Below, piece by piece: positions 1 through 7,441 of a stretch of DNA of 15,811 nucleotides. Both the position numbers and the translations under genes were made by a program. Source of the DNA: Planctomycetota bacterium (lineage in GTDB: Bacteria > Planctomycetota > Phycisphaerae > UBA1845). The notes below the pieces were generated by a model, which searched no databases, was not told where the DNA came from, and saw only the letters and a list, made by a program, of their open reading frames with translations. The DNA lies in assembly GCA_022563055.1 (NCBI GenBank), contig JADFOB010000002.1, forward strand, positions 1-15,811, given 5' to 3'. Every line of letters begins with the position of its first letter. Within the stretch, counting starts at the first letter, position 1.

Positions 1-391
1 GCTTGTCGCTTGCCCCGGACGCGCCCACATCCGGCTGAGATTCCAGAAGATCGAGGAAGGCGTTCAGGGCAGCGGCGGTTTGCATGCGCCGCGGGAGCAG
101 AGCACCGATCCGGGCGACGATCCGAGCGTGTTCCGGCGAGAGAGGTTCGCCGGCTTCGTCGTTCCCAACGGGTTCTGCCACCAGCCAGCGAAGATCGACG
201 CTCCCAACCTCGCAGATCTTGAGCAGGATGGACATCGGAGGCGTACGCCCGCGCTCGTAGTAGCTGTAGGTCGAAGGGCTCACCCCCAACGCCTGGGCGA
301 ACTTGGCTCGGCCACGATCTCCGAAGGTGGACACCCGGACTTCGCGTATCCGGTCCGACAGCCCAACCGTCGCGGAGGCTTTATTTCGCAT
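1..391 (-). CDS. XRE-family helix-turn-helix transcriptional regulator (partial, C-terminus beyond window)
   Basis: The reverse strand reads open from an ATG at 391-389 to the window edge, giving 130 codons without a stop, so the C-terminus is missing. Residues about 12-70 form an XRE/Cro-CI type DNA-binding domain. The helix-turn-helix core at residues 31-49 reads FAQALGVSPSTYSYYERGR, with the usual 'Y.YERGR.P' ending, followed by a leucine-rich helix and 'DLRWLV', as in many phage-repressor-like regulators. The remaining part (about 80-130) is alpha-helical, without a recognisable effector or peptidase domain. A weak Shine-Dalgarno AGGGA (plus-strand 402-406) lies 10 nt before the start. 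The gene faces away from the small plus-strand ORFs, the usual layout of a repressor controlling its own promoter and a divergent one. The palindrome across its start codon supports autoregulation, which is inferred. Its target and the identity of any linked mobile element are unknown. Confidence 0.92.
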   Translation of the reverse strand, partial: MRNKASATVGLSDRIREVRVSTFGDRGRAKFAQALGVSPSTYSYYERGRTPPMSILLKICEVGSVDLRWLVAEPVGNDEAGEPLSPEHARIVARIGALLPRRMQTAAALNAFLDLLESQPDVGASGASDK

Positions 392-398
392 ATGCGAA
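385..398. promoter_or_regulatory. Perfect 14-bp palindrome over the regulator start codon; candidate operator
   Basis: TTCGCATATGCGAA is a perfect palindrome and contains the ATG of the minus-strand regulator. Its half TTCGCATAT recurs in near-identical form on the same strand at 341-349 (TTCGCGTAT, inside the regulator gene) and 422-430 (TTTGCGTAT, in the divergent spacer). The last of these overlaps an inverted repeat TACGC-TTTT-GCGTA at 416-429. Three copies of TTYGCRTAT within 90 bp beside an XRE regulator suggest binding sites for that regulator. No convincing -35/-10 pair could be assigned, although TATAAA (428-433) is AT-rich enough to be part of a promoter. Confidence 0.5.
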
Positions 399-496
399 TT
401 TTCCCTAGGCTTCGGTACGCTTTTGCGTATAAACGGTCTTCAGGATCGCCGATCGCTCGGAACGAGAGATGGTACCGGCTAAGGCGGAAAAGTGAC

Positions 497-679
497 GTGG
501 CCAAACACCCAAAGGCCGAACGTCGGCCAAAACCCACGCTACAGGAGAAAACGGCAAGCGTTCTCAAGAGCTTGCGAACCATTCGCGCCTGGGAAGACGA
601 GCTCATCAATGAACTTGACCGGCTTAACGCCGGGCGCCCTCGCCTTGCCCGATCCAAAGGACGCACACGGGCACCTTGA
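497..679 (+). CDS. Small basic hypothetical protein (60 aa)
   Basis: A GTG start at 497 follows a purine-rich GGCGGAAAA (483-491), a plausible ribosome binding site. The 60-residue product begins with a lysine/arginine-rich tail, has a predicted amphipathic charged helix at about residues 15-45 (with 'LRTIRAWEDELINELDRL'), and ends in another basic stretch. Codons in the helix are GC-ending and look coding. I do not recognise the family. It lies downstream of the divergent regulator region, so regulator control is possible. Its last 71 nt overlap the next small ORF in another frame, so at least one of the two may not be real, or the pair may be one gene broken by a frameshift. Confidence 0.42.
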   Translation: MAKHPKAERRPKPTLQEKTASVLKSLRTIRAWEDELINELDRLNAGRPRLARSKGRTRAP

Positions 680-791
680 TCTGGTTGACGAGCTGTTGAG
701 GAACGCCACGTCTCCCCTTCTGGTGTGGGTGCTCGAACGTTTTACCCCCACCACGAAAGATCCCGGCGCGCCGGGACTACCTCATTCATAA
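609..791 (+). CDS. Small hypothetical protein (60 aa), overlapping the previous ORF
   Basis: An ATG at 609 opens 60 codons to a TAA at 789-791. The middle of the product ('DAHGHLDLVDELLRN' then 'SPLLVWVLERF') looks like two short amphipathic helices, and its codons are well adapted, especially after the overlap with the upstream ORF ends. A weak GGGAAGA about a dozen bases upstream could act as a ribosome binding site. The 71-nt overlap with ORF 497-679 is longer than usual for translational coupling. No family is recognised. An alternative reading is that residues from both frames belong to one ancestral gene with a +1 or -1 shift near 640-660. Confidence 0.4.
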   Translation: MNLTGLTPGALALPDPKDAHGHLDLVDELLRNATSPLLVWVLERFTPTTKDPGAPGLPHS

Positions 792-796
792 CGCAA

Positions 797-879
797 TCAG
801 AGCCCCGAGCGTGAGCGAGCGGGTTCTGTGGTGTGACGGTGGCATCGGTGATACCCCGCGCTTACGCTTGGGGCTCTGA
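797..879. repeat. Imperfect inverted repeat (21-bp arms) upstream of ffh
   Basis: The left arm (797-817, TCAGAGCCCCGAGCGTGAGC and one more base) matches the reverse complement of the right arm (859-879) at 19 of 21 positions, with a 41-nt interior. Arms built on GAGCCCCGAGCGTGAGCG resemble a repeat type common in planctomycete genomes (from general knowledge, not searched). It could act as a terminator-like hairpin for the small ORFs, but there is no following T-tract. The remaining spacer to ffh (880-971) has only a 5-bp hairpin at 914-926 and no gene that I can see. Confidence 0.75.
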
Positions 880-971
880 TGGGGGCCGCCGAAAGTGGCA
901 CGGACACCCCGATGACCTTTCAGGTCGGTCGGCTTGACCCATCGCACACCTCTACCTAAAAGAATGATGCA

Positions 972-2402
972 ATGTTCGACACACTAACGGATCGCCTGAG
1001 CGGGGTCTTTCGAGGTCTACGAGGCCGAGGGAAGATCACCGAAGAGAACGTCGGCGACGTCATGCGCGAGATTCGCGCCGCCCTGTTGGAGGCGGATGTC
1101 CACCTGGATGTCGCCCGCGCATTTTGCGACGAAGTCCAGCAAAAGGCGATCGGCGCCGAGGTTCTCAAGACGCTCCGACCAGCCGACGTGATGGTCAAAA
1201 TTGTCCATGACGAGCTTGCCTCGCTCATGGGTCCGGTTGATCCCAGGATCCCCTTCATCTCGCCCGGACCCACCGTGCTGCTGCTGGCGGGTTTACAGGG
1301 ATCGGGAAAGACGACGACCTGCGGCAAGATGGCCATGATGCTTGCGGGCAAGGCGAAGCGCCCGCTTCTTGTCGCCGCCGACTTGAAGCGTCCGGCGGCC
1401 ATCGATCAGCTCGAGGTGCTCGGCGGACAGATCGACGTTCCGGTCTACACGGAACGTGGGCACGAGAACGCCGTCAAGGTATGCCGCAACGGAATCAAAG
1501 AGGCGAAGAAGACGGACCGGGACGTGGTCATCATCGACACCGCCGGTCGCCTCGCCATCGACGAAGAATTGATGGGGGAACTCGAGAAGATCGCCTCCAC
1601 CGTCAACCCGCAGCAGATCTATCTCGTCCTCGACGCCATGACGGGGCAGGACGCGGTCAACACAGCCAAGATATTCAACGAACGGCTCGAACTCGATGGC
1701 GTGATTCTCACGAAGTTCGACAGCGACACGCGCGGTGGTGCGGCGCTCTCGGTGAAACGCGTCACGGGAAAACCGATCAAGTTCATCGGTGTCGGCGAGA
1801 AGCTCGACGCCCTCGAGGAGTTCCACCCCGAGCGCATTGCCGGGCGCATCCTCGGCATGGGCGACATCCTCGGTCTTGTCGAGCAGGCCCAGAAGCACTA
1901 CGACGAGGAAGAGGCGGCCCAGCTCGAGAAGAAGATGGCCTCGGGCAAGTTCTCGCTCGACGACCTGGTCGATCAGCTCCGGCGCGTGCGCAAGATGGGG
2001 TCGATGAAAGACCTGATGAAGAAGATCCCCGGTATGGGCGACATGATCGGGGACATGGAGATTGACGAGGGAGAGTTGGTCCGCATGGAAGCGGCGATCC
2101 AGTCGATGACGTCCAAGGAGCGAGCCAACCCAAAGATCATCGACACCTCCCGTCGCCGCCGGATTGCTCGCGGTGCGGGATGTGACCCGGCGGATGTCAG
2201 CGGGCTGGTCAAACAGTTTGAGCCGATGCGGAACATGATGAAGGCGATGAGCGGCCAATCGCTCATGCAGCGTATGAAGATGGGTACGCAGTTCTCGAAG
2301 ATGATGATGGGCGGCGCCCCGCCGAAGTTCAAGTCGACCACGACGGCTATGAAGCGCTCGCTTAGCAAGAAAGACCGTCGAAAGAAACGGCGAAGGAAGT
2401 AG
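972..2402 (+). CDS. ffh: Signal recognition particle protein Ffh (SRP54 GTPase)
   Basis: This is the 476-residue GTPase that binds SRP RNA and the signal sequences of nascent membrane and secreted proteins, then docks with FtsY at the cytoplasmic membrane. The N domain is at about 1-85. The G domain has the P-loop GLQGSGKTTT (107-116), the DLKRPAAIDQL segment (137-147), the G3 motif DTAGRL (189-194), the specificity motif TKFD (247-250) followed by SDTRGGAALS, and GVGEKLDALEEFHP (273-286). The methionine-rich M domain follows (about 325-450), with the RNA-binding SRRRRIARGAG at 393-403 and a loop rich in Met (418-446). The C-terminus is very lysine/arginine-rich (461-476). TKFDSD replaces the more common TKLDGD. 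The length is slightly above the usual 450 or so. No strong Shine-Dalgarno precedes the ATG at 972. The rpsP/trmD genes that often follow ffh are not here. Confidence 0.98.
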   Translation: MFDTLTDRLSGVFRGLRGRGKITEENVGDVMREIRAALLEADVHLDVARAFCDEVQQKAIGAEVLKTLRPADVMVKIVHDELASLMGPVDPRIPFISPGPTVLLLAGLQGSGKTTTCGKMAMMLAGKAKRPLLVAADLKRPAAIDQLEVLGGQIDVPVYTERGHENAVKVCRNGIKEAKKTDRDVVIIDTAGRLAIDEELMGELEKIASTVNPQQIYLVLDAMTGQDAVNTAKIFNERLELDGVILTKFDSDTRGGAALSVKRVTGKPIKFIGVGEKLDALEEFHPERIAGRILGMGDILGLVEQAQKHYDEEEAAQLEKKMASGKFSLDDLVDQLRRVRKMGSMKDLMKKIPGMGDMIGDMEIDEGELVRMEAAIQSMTSKERANPKIIDTSRRRRIARGAGCDPADVSGLVKQFEPMRNMMKAMSGQSLMQRMKMGTQFSKMMMGGAPPKFKSTTTAMKRSLSKKDRRKKRRRK

Positions 2403-2437
2403 ATCGACAACGCCTCACCGCGCAATTGCCGATTGCC

Positions 2438-2516
2438 ATTGAGGATTGAGAATTGAGGATTATCGATTGAGGATCATCACTCCTCAATCGATAATCCTCA
2501 ATTCTCAATCTTCAAT
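2438..2516. repeat. Long near-perfect hairpin (36-bp arms, 7-nt loop)
   Basis: The left arm 2438-2473 and right arm 2481-2516 are complementary at 35 of 36 positions, and the exception (2443 with 2511) would be a G-U pair in RNA. The loop is TCATCAC. Each arm is built from short repeats of the ATTGAGGATT / ATTGAGAATT type. It lies 35 bp after the ffh stop. It could stop or stabilise ffh transcripts, but there is no T-run after the right arm, so it is better described as a palindromic repeat element. Its local AT content is much higher than that of its neighbours. The rest of the spacer up to 2699 holds a smaller inverted repeat (GTTCTT at 2534-2539 with AAGAAC at 2548-2553) and presumably the promoter of the next gene, which I could not define. 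Confidence 0.9.
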
Positions 2517-2699
2517 CCATTTGGTCTTGAGGGGTTCTTCCGGCCGAAAGAACGGAGGGTCGAATCAGTTATCGGTTTCTCGAACTGTGTTACGGGTTTC
2601 CAGAGTTCTGCCCCGCAGAGCGAGATCGGGCACACGATGGCAACAGGCAAGAGGGCACACGCGCGCCCTACGTCCGCCACGGAGGGCGGGCGCTACATT

Positions 2700-5600
2700 A
2701 TGGCGAAACACGCTATTGTCGTTGCGTTGCTCCTAGCGTCGCTGCCGGTGCAACCCATCCACGCGCAACAGCGGCGTGTCGAGTTCCTCCGTCGCGACAA
2801 CCTGGGGTTGATCCTTCGCCCTGGAACCCATCAGGGATCCGGGTCGATGTTGATCGAGCCGACGGCACCGGTCGCCAACCTGTTCTCGCGGGCCGAGGAC
2901 GGAATCGCGCGGCGCGACTGGAAGTTCGCCATCGACTCGCTTCAACGGATCATCGATGATCCGGAGGACTCGCTGTTTCCGCGTGTCGATCCAGCGGAGG
3001 GAGGCGAGGTCGTCTACGAGTCGGCGCGCCGGGTGGCGTATCGGCGCCTCGCGTCACTCCCGCCCGAGGGCTTACATGCCTATCGCCTACTCTACAACGG
3101 GAAGGCGAGCGCACTGTTTGAGCGGGGCAAGGCGGAGCACGCGCCGGCGATTCTTCGTACCGTTGTCAATCGCTATTTCCTGACCAGTCGCGGCGACGAC
3201 GCGGCGGAGCTTCTTGCCTCCTGGTCGCTCGACATGGGGCATCCCGCCGACGCGCTCGCGCTTCTGAGGGATCTGACGGAACTTCTGCCCGATACCGATG
3301 TGCCGCCACGACTGATCGCGCTGAAGAGCGCGGCTGCCCAAGCGTTGCTCGGTCGATCGGAGGAAGCGTCCGCGATCCTCTCGTCATTGGCGATTGGGGA
3401 TTGGGGATTGCCAATTCCCAATCCTGTATCCGCGATCCTCGATCTGCGATCCTCGATGGCTGGTTTCCCATCCTCGATCGGCCAACCGTCATGGCCCGTG
3501 TTGGGAGGATCAGCGAGTAGGCAGGGCCTGATGACGCCGGTCACGCCCACGCTGACACGGCCGACTCCCTGGCGTTTTGATCAACCGCGTTACGCGTCGT
3601 CGCTTTGGAGGCCGAGCGTAACGGGTGATCCGGACGACCCACCGGCTGCTCCGCCGGGCTCGCTGGTCGCCGCTAGCGGATCGATCTATGCCCGAAACCC
3701 CGACGGCGTGATTGCCCTCAGCGCGCAGGATCTTTCACCAATCTGGAGCGTTGGAGTCGAGATTCACAGCACCGGCTCCGCCGTAACAGCTCGATCCCTC
3801 GGGGCGAATCGTTCGTCGCGCGGCGCGCCGTTTGATGAGGCCATCCTGGCGGATCACGCTGCGTGGTCGGTTTCCGTGGCTCACGGACTGGTGTTGACGC
3901 TTGGGCGGCGGGCGACACTGGCGCAGACGACCGGTTCACGGTTTGGTGCGGTTCGGCGGGAGCCTCGCCTTTCCGGCGCGACGCGGCTCAGCGCCTACGA
4001 CGCCGCCACCGGTGAACTTCGCTGGGAGCGTGGGCGCGGCGGCGAGCTGGCCGACCCGCTCGGACCGGTGGAGTATCGCGCATTGCCGATTGCGGTGGGT
4101 GACGCTCTTTGGGTTCCGGTGCGACGTCAGCGGGATTTATCGGTAGCCATCCTCGATCCGTCGGACGGCTCGCTGATGGGGAGCGTCTTGTTGGGCATGT
4201 TGCCTTCGCCGAGTGTCTCGCTGTGGCACGCGCTGCGCCCCGCCGCCGATGACCGCACGATCTACATCCCGTCGGGCCACGGCGTTCTCTTTGCCGTCGA
4301 CACGAGTGATTCAACGCTTCGCTGGGCAAGTCAGTACGCGGGTAGACCGTGCGAGGAAGAGACAGCGGAGACTACGCTGCGACGCCGCCGGCTTGCTTCG
4401 CCGCCGGTCGTATATGGCGGGCTGGTTCTGCTCATCCCAGTCGATCGAAACGAGCTTCTGGCGTTTTCCGTGATCGATGGAACCGTGCGGTGGTCCGTGC
4501 CTCTTGGCGACTCCTCCTACATCATCGCAGCCGCGGACTCGCAATCCTCCAACCTGCGCGTTTGGCTCGGTGGACCATATCTTACGTGTCTCTCGGTTCC
4601 CACGGGGGAAACGATATGGACCCAGGAGGTCGGCGCGGTCCAAACGGGTCGGTCGGTTCTTTCGGGCACAGCGCTCTACGTGCCTACGTGGGAAGGTCTG
4701 ATCTCTTTCGACGCCGAAACCGGTGTACGAATCGGTGTAGATTCCGTGCCCGGTTCGCACGAACCGCTGGGCAATCTCCTGTGCATCGGCAGCGCTCTGT
4801 TCAGCTCGTCGCCGGCGTCAATTCGGCGATTCCCGGATGTCGCCGGCGCCTACCCCCAAGCGCTCGCCCGTTATGAGGCTGACCCAACCGACGTTCGCGC
4901 GGCGGCGGAACTGGGCTGGATCGAACTCCTTCGCGGACATGCCCAGCGAGCCTATGAAGTCGTCCGCGATGTCGACGCGACGGCGTGGCCACCCGAAGAC
5001 CGGCGGTCGTTCGATTTATCCCATGTGCGTGTCGAGGCGCTCTTGGCGATGGCGGACCAAGCCGTGGATTCACCTTCCCAGACCTTGCATCACCTTACGG
5101 AGGCAACTCGCATCGCGGGTACGCCGGAGGATCGTCTGCGATGTGGACTGGCGCTGGCCCGGCGGTTGAGCACAATCGGAAGACACGCCCAGGCCTATCG
5201 TCAGTTCCTCCGTGTCGGGTGGGGACGCCATGGCACGCGCCTGATGCCCGTGGACGATTCCGTGGATGCGACGGCACGGTTCGCCGTGTCGCGCCACTTA
5301 GCCTCGTTGCTACCGAAGTTGGACGATGACGAGCGTGCCGCGCTACGTGACTTCGTAGGCGAGCATGTCGCCCAGGCTGTAGCGAGTCTCCCCCAGCGCC
5401 AAGGGCAACGGACGGCGGAGGATGCGCTGCGGGCAACGGTCGATCTGGACCCCATCGGTGCTGCGTCCAAGACCGCGCTTTTGGCGCTGGGGAACCTCAA
5501 ACTCACCCAACTGCGCTACGCACAGGCGGAGCAGCTTCTGCTGGGCTGCGCGCGTCGGAGCGTGGATGCCGCAACGGCGATCCGCGCGCTGATGAAACTG

Positions 5601-7313
5601 TTCGATCTGTACGCAACTCCCTGGCAAGAAGGCGCGGACGCTCAAGCGAAGATCCTCGATAGGCTGGCATCTCATTACGGTGACGCAGTGGTTCCGGACC
5701 GACCGGACGAAACCGTTGGCGCCTGGGCGGAACAAGCCCGCGAGCAGCTCGCTTTGTGGGAGACGGCGCCGCTAAGCTTGACAGGTAATCTCGCCTGGTC
5801 GCCGATCTTCGAGCAAGAGCAGCCCGACCGCAACGTCCAAGGTCGGCCCCGGCTTAGGCAGCGGGCACCGGTCCGCAACCCGGCGCCGGCGCTGGTCGAT
5901 TTCGGACCCGACGTACCCACCGTTCTGGCACGCCGCATCGTGCTGGTGGACGCGGGCGGCGTCGTTCGATGCCACGGCGTTGACACCGGAGACGAGCTCT
6001 GGCGGGCACCGTTGCGGTTCGCCGAGGAGTTCCGCGACGAAATACCACGACGGGCAACGACGCCGGTCGATCCGCGGCTGCGTCGAGCCGTGGCGTATGG
6101 TCAGATCGGCGTGTTTCATACGGGAGACGCGCTGTACGCGATCGGGCTCGCCTCCGGTAAGCGAATCTGGATCCGACCTTGCGAAGAGCCGGGGCTCTCC
6201 AGCGCGACGGTGGCGCAGGGCTCAGATCCGACCGGATCCTCGGCTCGCCGTGACTTGAGCATGGCTGTGGGTCCGGGGTGGCTCGTTGCGACACCCAAAG
6301 CCGGCCGGCTGACGATGATGAATCTGCTCGACGGTGAGACGATCTGGGAGCGCGATCTACGCGGCGAAACAGTCGACTCCGTAAGGGTCTACGGCTCCAC
6401 GCGCATCGTAACGCTGGACGCGAAGCTCCAACGAGTACACATCTTTGATCCCGCGGACGGACGATTGATCCGACGAGTGATCTTCCGCCAGCCCTATCGT
6501 GACGTCGAGCAGTGGGCTCAGCAGGAGCTTCGCCCTCCCTCGCGGATCAACATTGTGGAAGCGCATGGAGCCGCGAGGGAGGGAAAAGCTCCTGCCGAGC
6601 CGTCGGCGACGTCCGACACTGCTCAAGAGCAGGGGCGCACCGGCGGCGTACTCTGCGGACCGACGTCGTCGCCGCTGGGAGATTCCGTTCTGGCGGTCGA
6701 TCTGACAAGCGGAGAGACTCTCTGGGAGATGCTACAACCCAAGCCGTTGACTCAGCTCCTTGAACTGCATGGAGAGGGCTTGTCATCGAGCGGCTACATC
6801 GGCATCGCCCTGCTCGGTGGTGACTTTCGCATCGTTGATGCCGCAACCGGAGAGGTCGTGTTCGACCGGAACATCCCGCGTATCCGGGAGGTTATCGACG
6901 CCGTGCTGCACCAGGGTACGATTCTCGTGCGGCACCTGGCGCCCGATGACTCCGAGGTTGCGATTACGGCAATCGACGTAGCCACGGGAGCCGAAGTGTG
7001 GCATCGCGACGGCCTGGCACCGATCGGCGCCGTGACCATGCCGCTGCGCGTCATCGGCGGTCGAATCCCGCTGGTGCTGGATGGAGGTTTCATACAGGGC
7101 CAACGCAAACCACTCCGGCTCGCAGTGATCGATGTACGCACGGGTGGAGAGATTGGATCGGTGGTCGAGTTGGGTGTGACCTCCACAAACCTTCGAGGCT
7201 ACCGTGGTATCGATCTGGAGATTCGGCGCGGTGTCGTCGTGGTGGGCACACCGATAGGCATCTTCCCTTTCGCCACGGAATCGGCTCCAATCTCAAGCGA
7301 GGGAGATTCCTAG
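2700..7313 (+). CDS. Exported PQQ-like beta-propeller / TPR-like repeat protein (1537 aa)
   Basis: A large exported protein of unknown function. The ATG at 2700 is preferred over an upstream in-frame ATG (2637) because it begins a signal peptide (MAKHAIVVALLLASLPVQPI, probable cut after Ala22). GGAGG sits at 2681-2685. Residues about 45-260 look like helical TPR-type repeats. A first set of PQQ-like/BamB-like blades spans about 320-690, with the recurring pattern 'D..(T/D)G...W' (YDAATGELRWE near 432, VIDGTVRW near 588, VPTGETIW near 632). A helical repeat region follows (about 715-1040), then a second blade set (about 1060-1530: VDTGDELWR, LLDGETIWE, LTSGETLWE, VATGAEVWH). Such folds are usually binding scaffolds, and no catalytic residues are evident. 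Two palindromic elements lie inside the gene (3369-3443 and 6521-6595) and are translated in frame. It precedes the cyclase-repeat gene on the same strand. It might bind a polymer or protein in the periplasm, which is only an inference from fold. Confidence 0.9.
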   Translation: MAKHAIVVALLLASLPVQPIHAQQRRVEFLRRDNLGLILRPGTHQGSGSMLIEPTAPVANLFSRAEDGIARRDWKFAIDSLQRIIDDPEDSLFPRVDPAEGGEVVYESARRVAYRRLASLPPEGLHAYRLLYNGKASALFERGKAEHAPAILRTVVNRYFLTSRGDDAAELLASWSLDMGHPADALALLRDLTELLPDTDVPPRLIALKSAAAQALLGRSEEASAILSSLAIGDWGLPIPNPVSAILDLRSSMAGFPSSIGQPSWPVLGGSASRQGLMTPVTPTLTRPTPWRFDQPRYASSLWRPSVTGDPDDPPAAPPGSLVAASGSIYARNPDGVIALSAQDLSPIWSVGVEIHSTGSAVTARSLGANRSSRGAPFDEAILADHAAWSVSVAHGLVLTLGRRATLAQTTGSRFGAVRREPRLSGATRLSAYDAATGELRWERGRGGELADPLGPVEYRALPIAVGDALWVPVRRQRDLSVAILDPSDGSLMGSVLLGMLPSPSVSLWHALRPAADDRTIYIPSGHGVLFAVDTSDSTLRWASQYAGRPCEEETAETTLRRRRLASPPVVYGGLVLLIPVDRNELLAFSVIDGTVRWSVPLGDSSYIIAAADSQSSNLRVWLGGPYLTCLSVPTGETIWTQEVGAVQTGRSVLSGTALYVPTWEGLISFDAETGVRIGVDSVPGSHEPLGNLLCIGSALFSSSPASIRRFPDVAGAYPQALARYEADPTDVRAAAELGWIELLRGHAQRAYEVVRDVDATAWPPEDRRSFDLSHVRVEALLAMADQAVDSPSQTLHHLTEATRIAGTPEDRLRCGLALARRLSTIGRHAQAYRQFLRVGWGRHGTRLMPVDDSVDATARFAVSRHLASLLPKLDDDERAALRDFVGEHVAQAVASLPQRQGQRTAEDALRATVDLDPIGAASKTALLALGNLKLTQLRYAQAEQLLLGCARRSVDAATAIRALMKLFDLYATPWQEGADAQAKILDRLASHYGDAVVPDRPDETVGAWAEQAREQLALWETAPLSLTGNLAWSPIFEQEQPDRNVQGRPRLRQRAPVRNPAPALVDFGPDVPTVLARRIVLVDAGGVVRCHGVDTGDELWRAPLRFAEEFRDEIPRRATTPVDPRLRRAVAYGQIGVFHTGDALYAIGLASGKRIWIRPCEEPGLSSATVAQGSDPTGSSARRDLSMAVGPGWLVATPKAGRLTMMNLLDGETIWERDLRGETVDSVRVYGSTRIVTLDAKLQRVHIFDPADGRLIRRVIFRQPYRDVEQWAQQELRPPSRINIVEAHGAAREGKAPAEPSATSDTAQEQGRTGGVLCGPTSSPLGDSVLAVDLTSGETLWEMLQPKPLTQLLELHGEGLSSSGYIGIALLGGDFRIVDAATGEVVFDRNIPRIREVIDAVLHQGTILVRHLAPDDSEVAITAIDVATGAEVWHRDGLAPIGAVTMPLRVIGGRIPLVLDGGFIQGQRKPLRLAVIDVRTGGEIGSVVELGVTSTNLRGYRGIDLEIRRGVVVVGTPIGIFPFATESAPISSEGDS
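3369..3443. repeat. In-frame repeat element inside the PQQ-like gene, flanked by a 12-bp direct repeat
   Basis: TCCGCGATCCTC occurs at 3369-3380 and again at 3429-3440, exactly 60 bp (20 codons) apart, so the peptide SAIL is repeated. Between them is an inverted repeat: GATTGGGGATTGG (3392-3404) against CCAATTCCCAATC (3411-3423), 12 of 13 paired. After the second copy, GATCCTCGAT recurs at 3448-3457 and as ATCCTCGAT near 3470. The GATTGGGGATT / ATCCTCRAT word style resembles the hairpin at 2438-2516. The encoded peptide (AIGDWGLPIPNPVSAIL) sits between the helical N-terminal part and the first propeller, where extra residues would be tolerated. Confidence 0.7.
6521..6595. repeat. Inverted repeat (25-bp arms) inside the PQQ-like gene, translated in frame
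   Basis: The left arm 6521-6545 (starts GCAGGAGCTTCGCCCTCCCT) and right arm 6571-6595 (ends AAAAGCTCCTGC) are complementary at 23 of 25 positions, with a 25-nt spacer. The element encodes the stretch around LRPPSRINIVEAHGAAREGK, which interrupts two blades of the second propeller. A smaller palindrome CTGCTC-AA-GAGCAG follows at about 6618-6631. The segment encodes a hydrophilic, Ala/Glu/Arg-rich loop unlike the surrounding beta-strand pattern, as expected if it was inserted into an exposed loop. Confidence 0.75.
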
Positions 7314-7350
7314 TGCTGCGTGGCCCAAATCCCATGACGCAAGTACTCAC

Positions 7351-7441
7351 CCGAGCCGCAGGCTTTAGCCTGCGCGAATTCACGAAAGTTGTGGCGCCCA
7401 CGGGGGCCGAGGCATCGCGCGGGCTAAAGCCCGCGGCTCGG
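7351..7441. repeat. Palindromic repeat, copy 1 (27-bp arms), between the PQQ-like and cyclase-repeat genes
   Basis: The left arm core 7353-7377 (starts GAGCCGCAGGCTTTAGCCTG) pairs with 7415-7439 at 23 of 25 positions, and the outer CC/GG bases extend the stem to 7351 and 7441. Each arm is itself a small hairpin (GCAGGC-TTTA-GCCTGC and GCGGGC-TAAA-GCCCGC), so the element could form a cruciform or two tandem hairpins. A closely related copy is at 13381-13467, and a single arm is at 8653-8677. The element ends one base before the preferred ATG of the next gene (7442). If translation began upstream at 7334, the element would be read as protein. Confidence 0.88.

Noticed and set aside
280..666. 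A 128-codon minus-strand ORF over the divergent spacer and small ORFs
   Set aside because: It crosses the regulator's coding region in another frame and the intergenic control region, with no domain and an arginine/serine-rich composition typical of shadow frames.
880..971. Possible small SRP RNA gene next to ffh
   Set aside because: The conserved GGAA-tetraloop hairpin and the paired asymmetric loop of SRP RNA are not present; only a 5-bp hairpin at 914-926 is seen.
1293..2258. A 321-codon open frame on the minus strand opposite ffh
   Set aside because: The plus strand clearly encodes Ffh with all motifs; the opposite frame is His/Leu/Val-rich without a recognisable domain and arises from codon bias in high-GC DNA.
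2438..2516. Rho-independent terminator of ffh
   Set aside because: The stem is AT-rich and much too long, and no T-tract follows the right arm.
6998..7441. N-terminal extension of the cyclase-repeat protein to an ATG at 6998 (or 7334)
   Set aside because: The extension overlaps the end of the PQQ-like gene and then translates the palindromic repeat; the signal peptide appears only after 7442.
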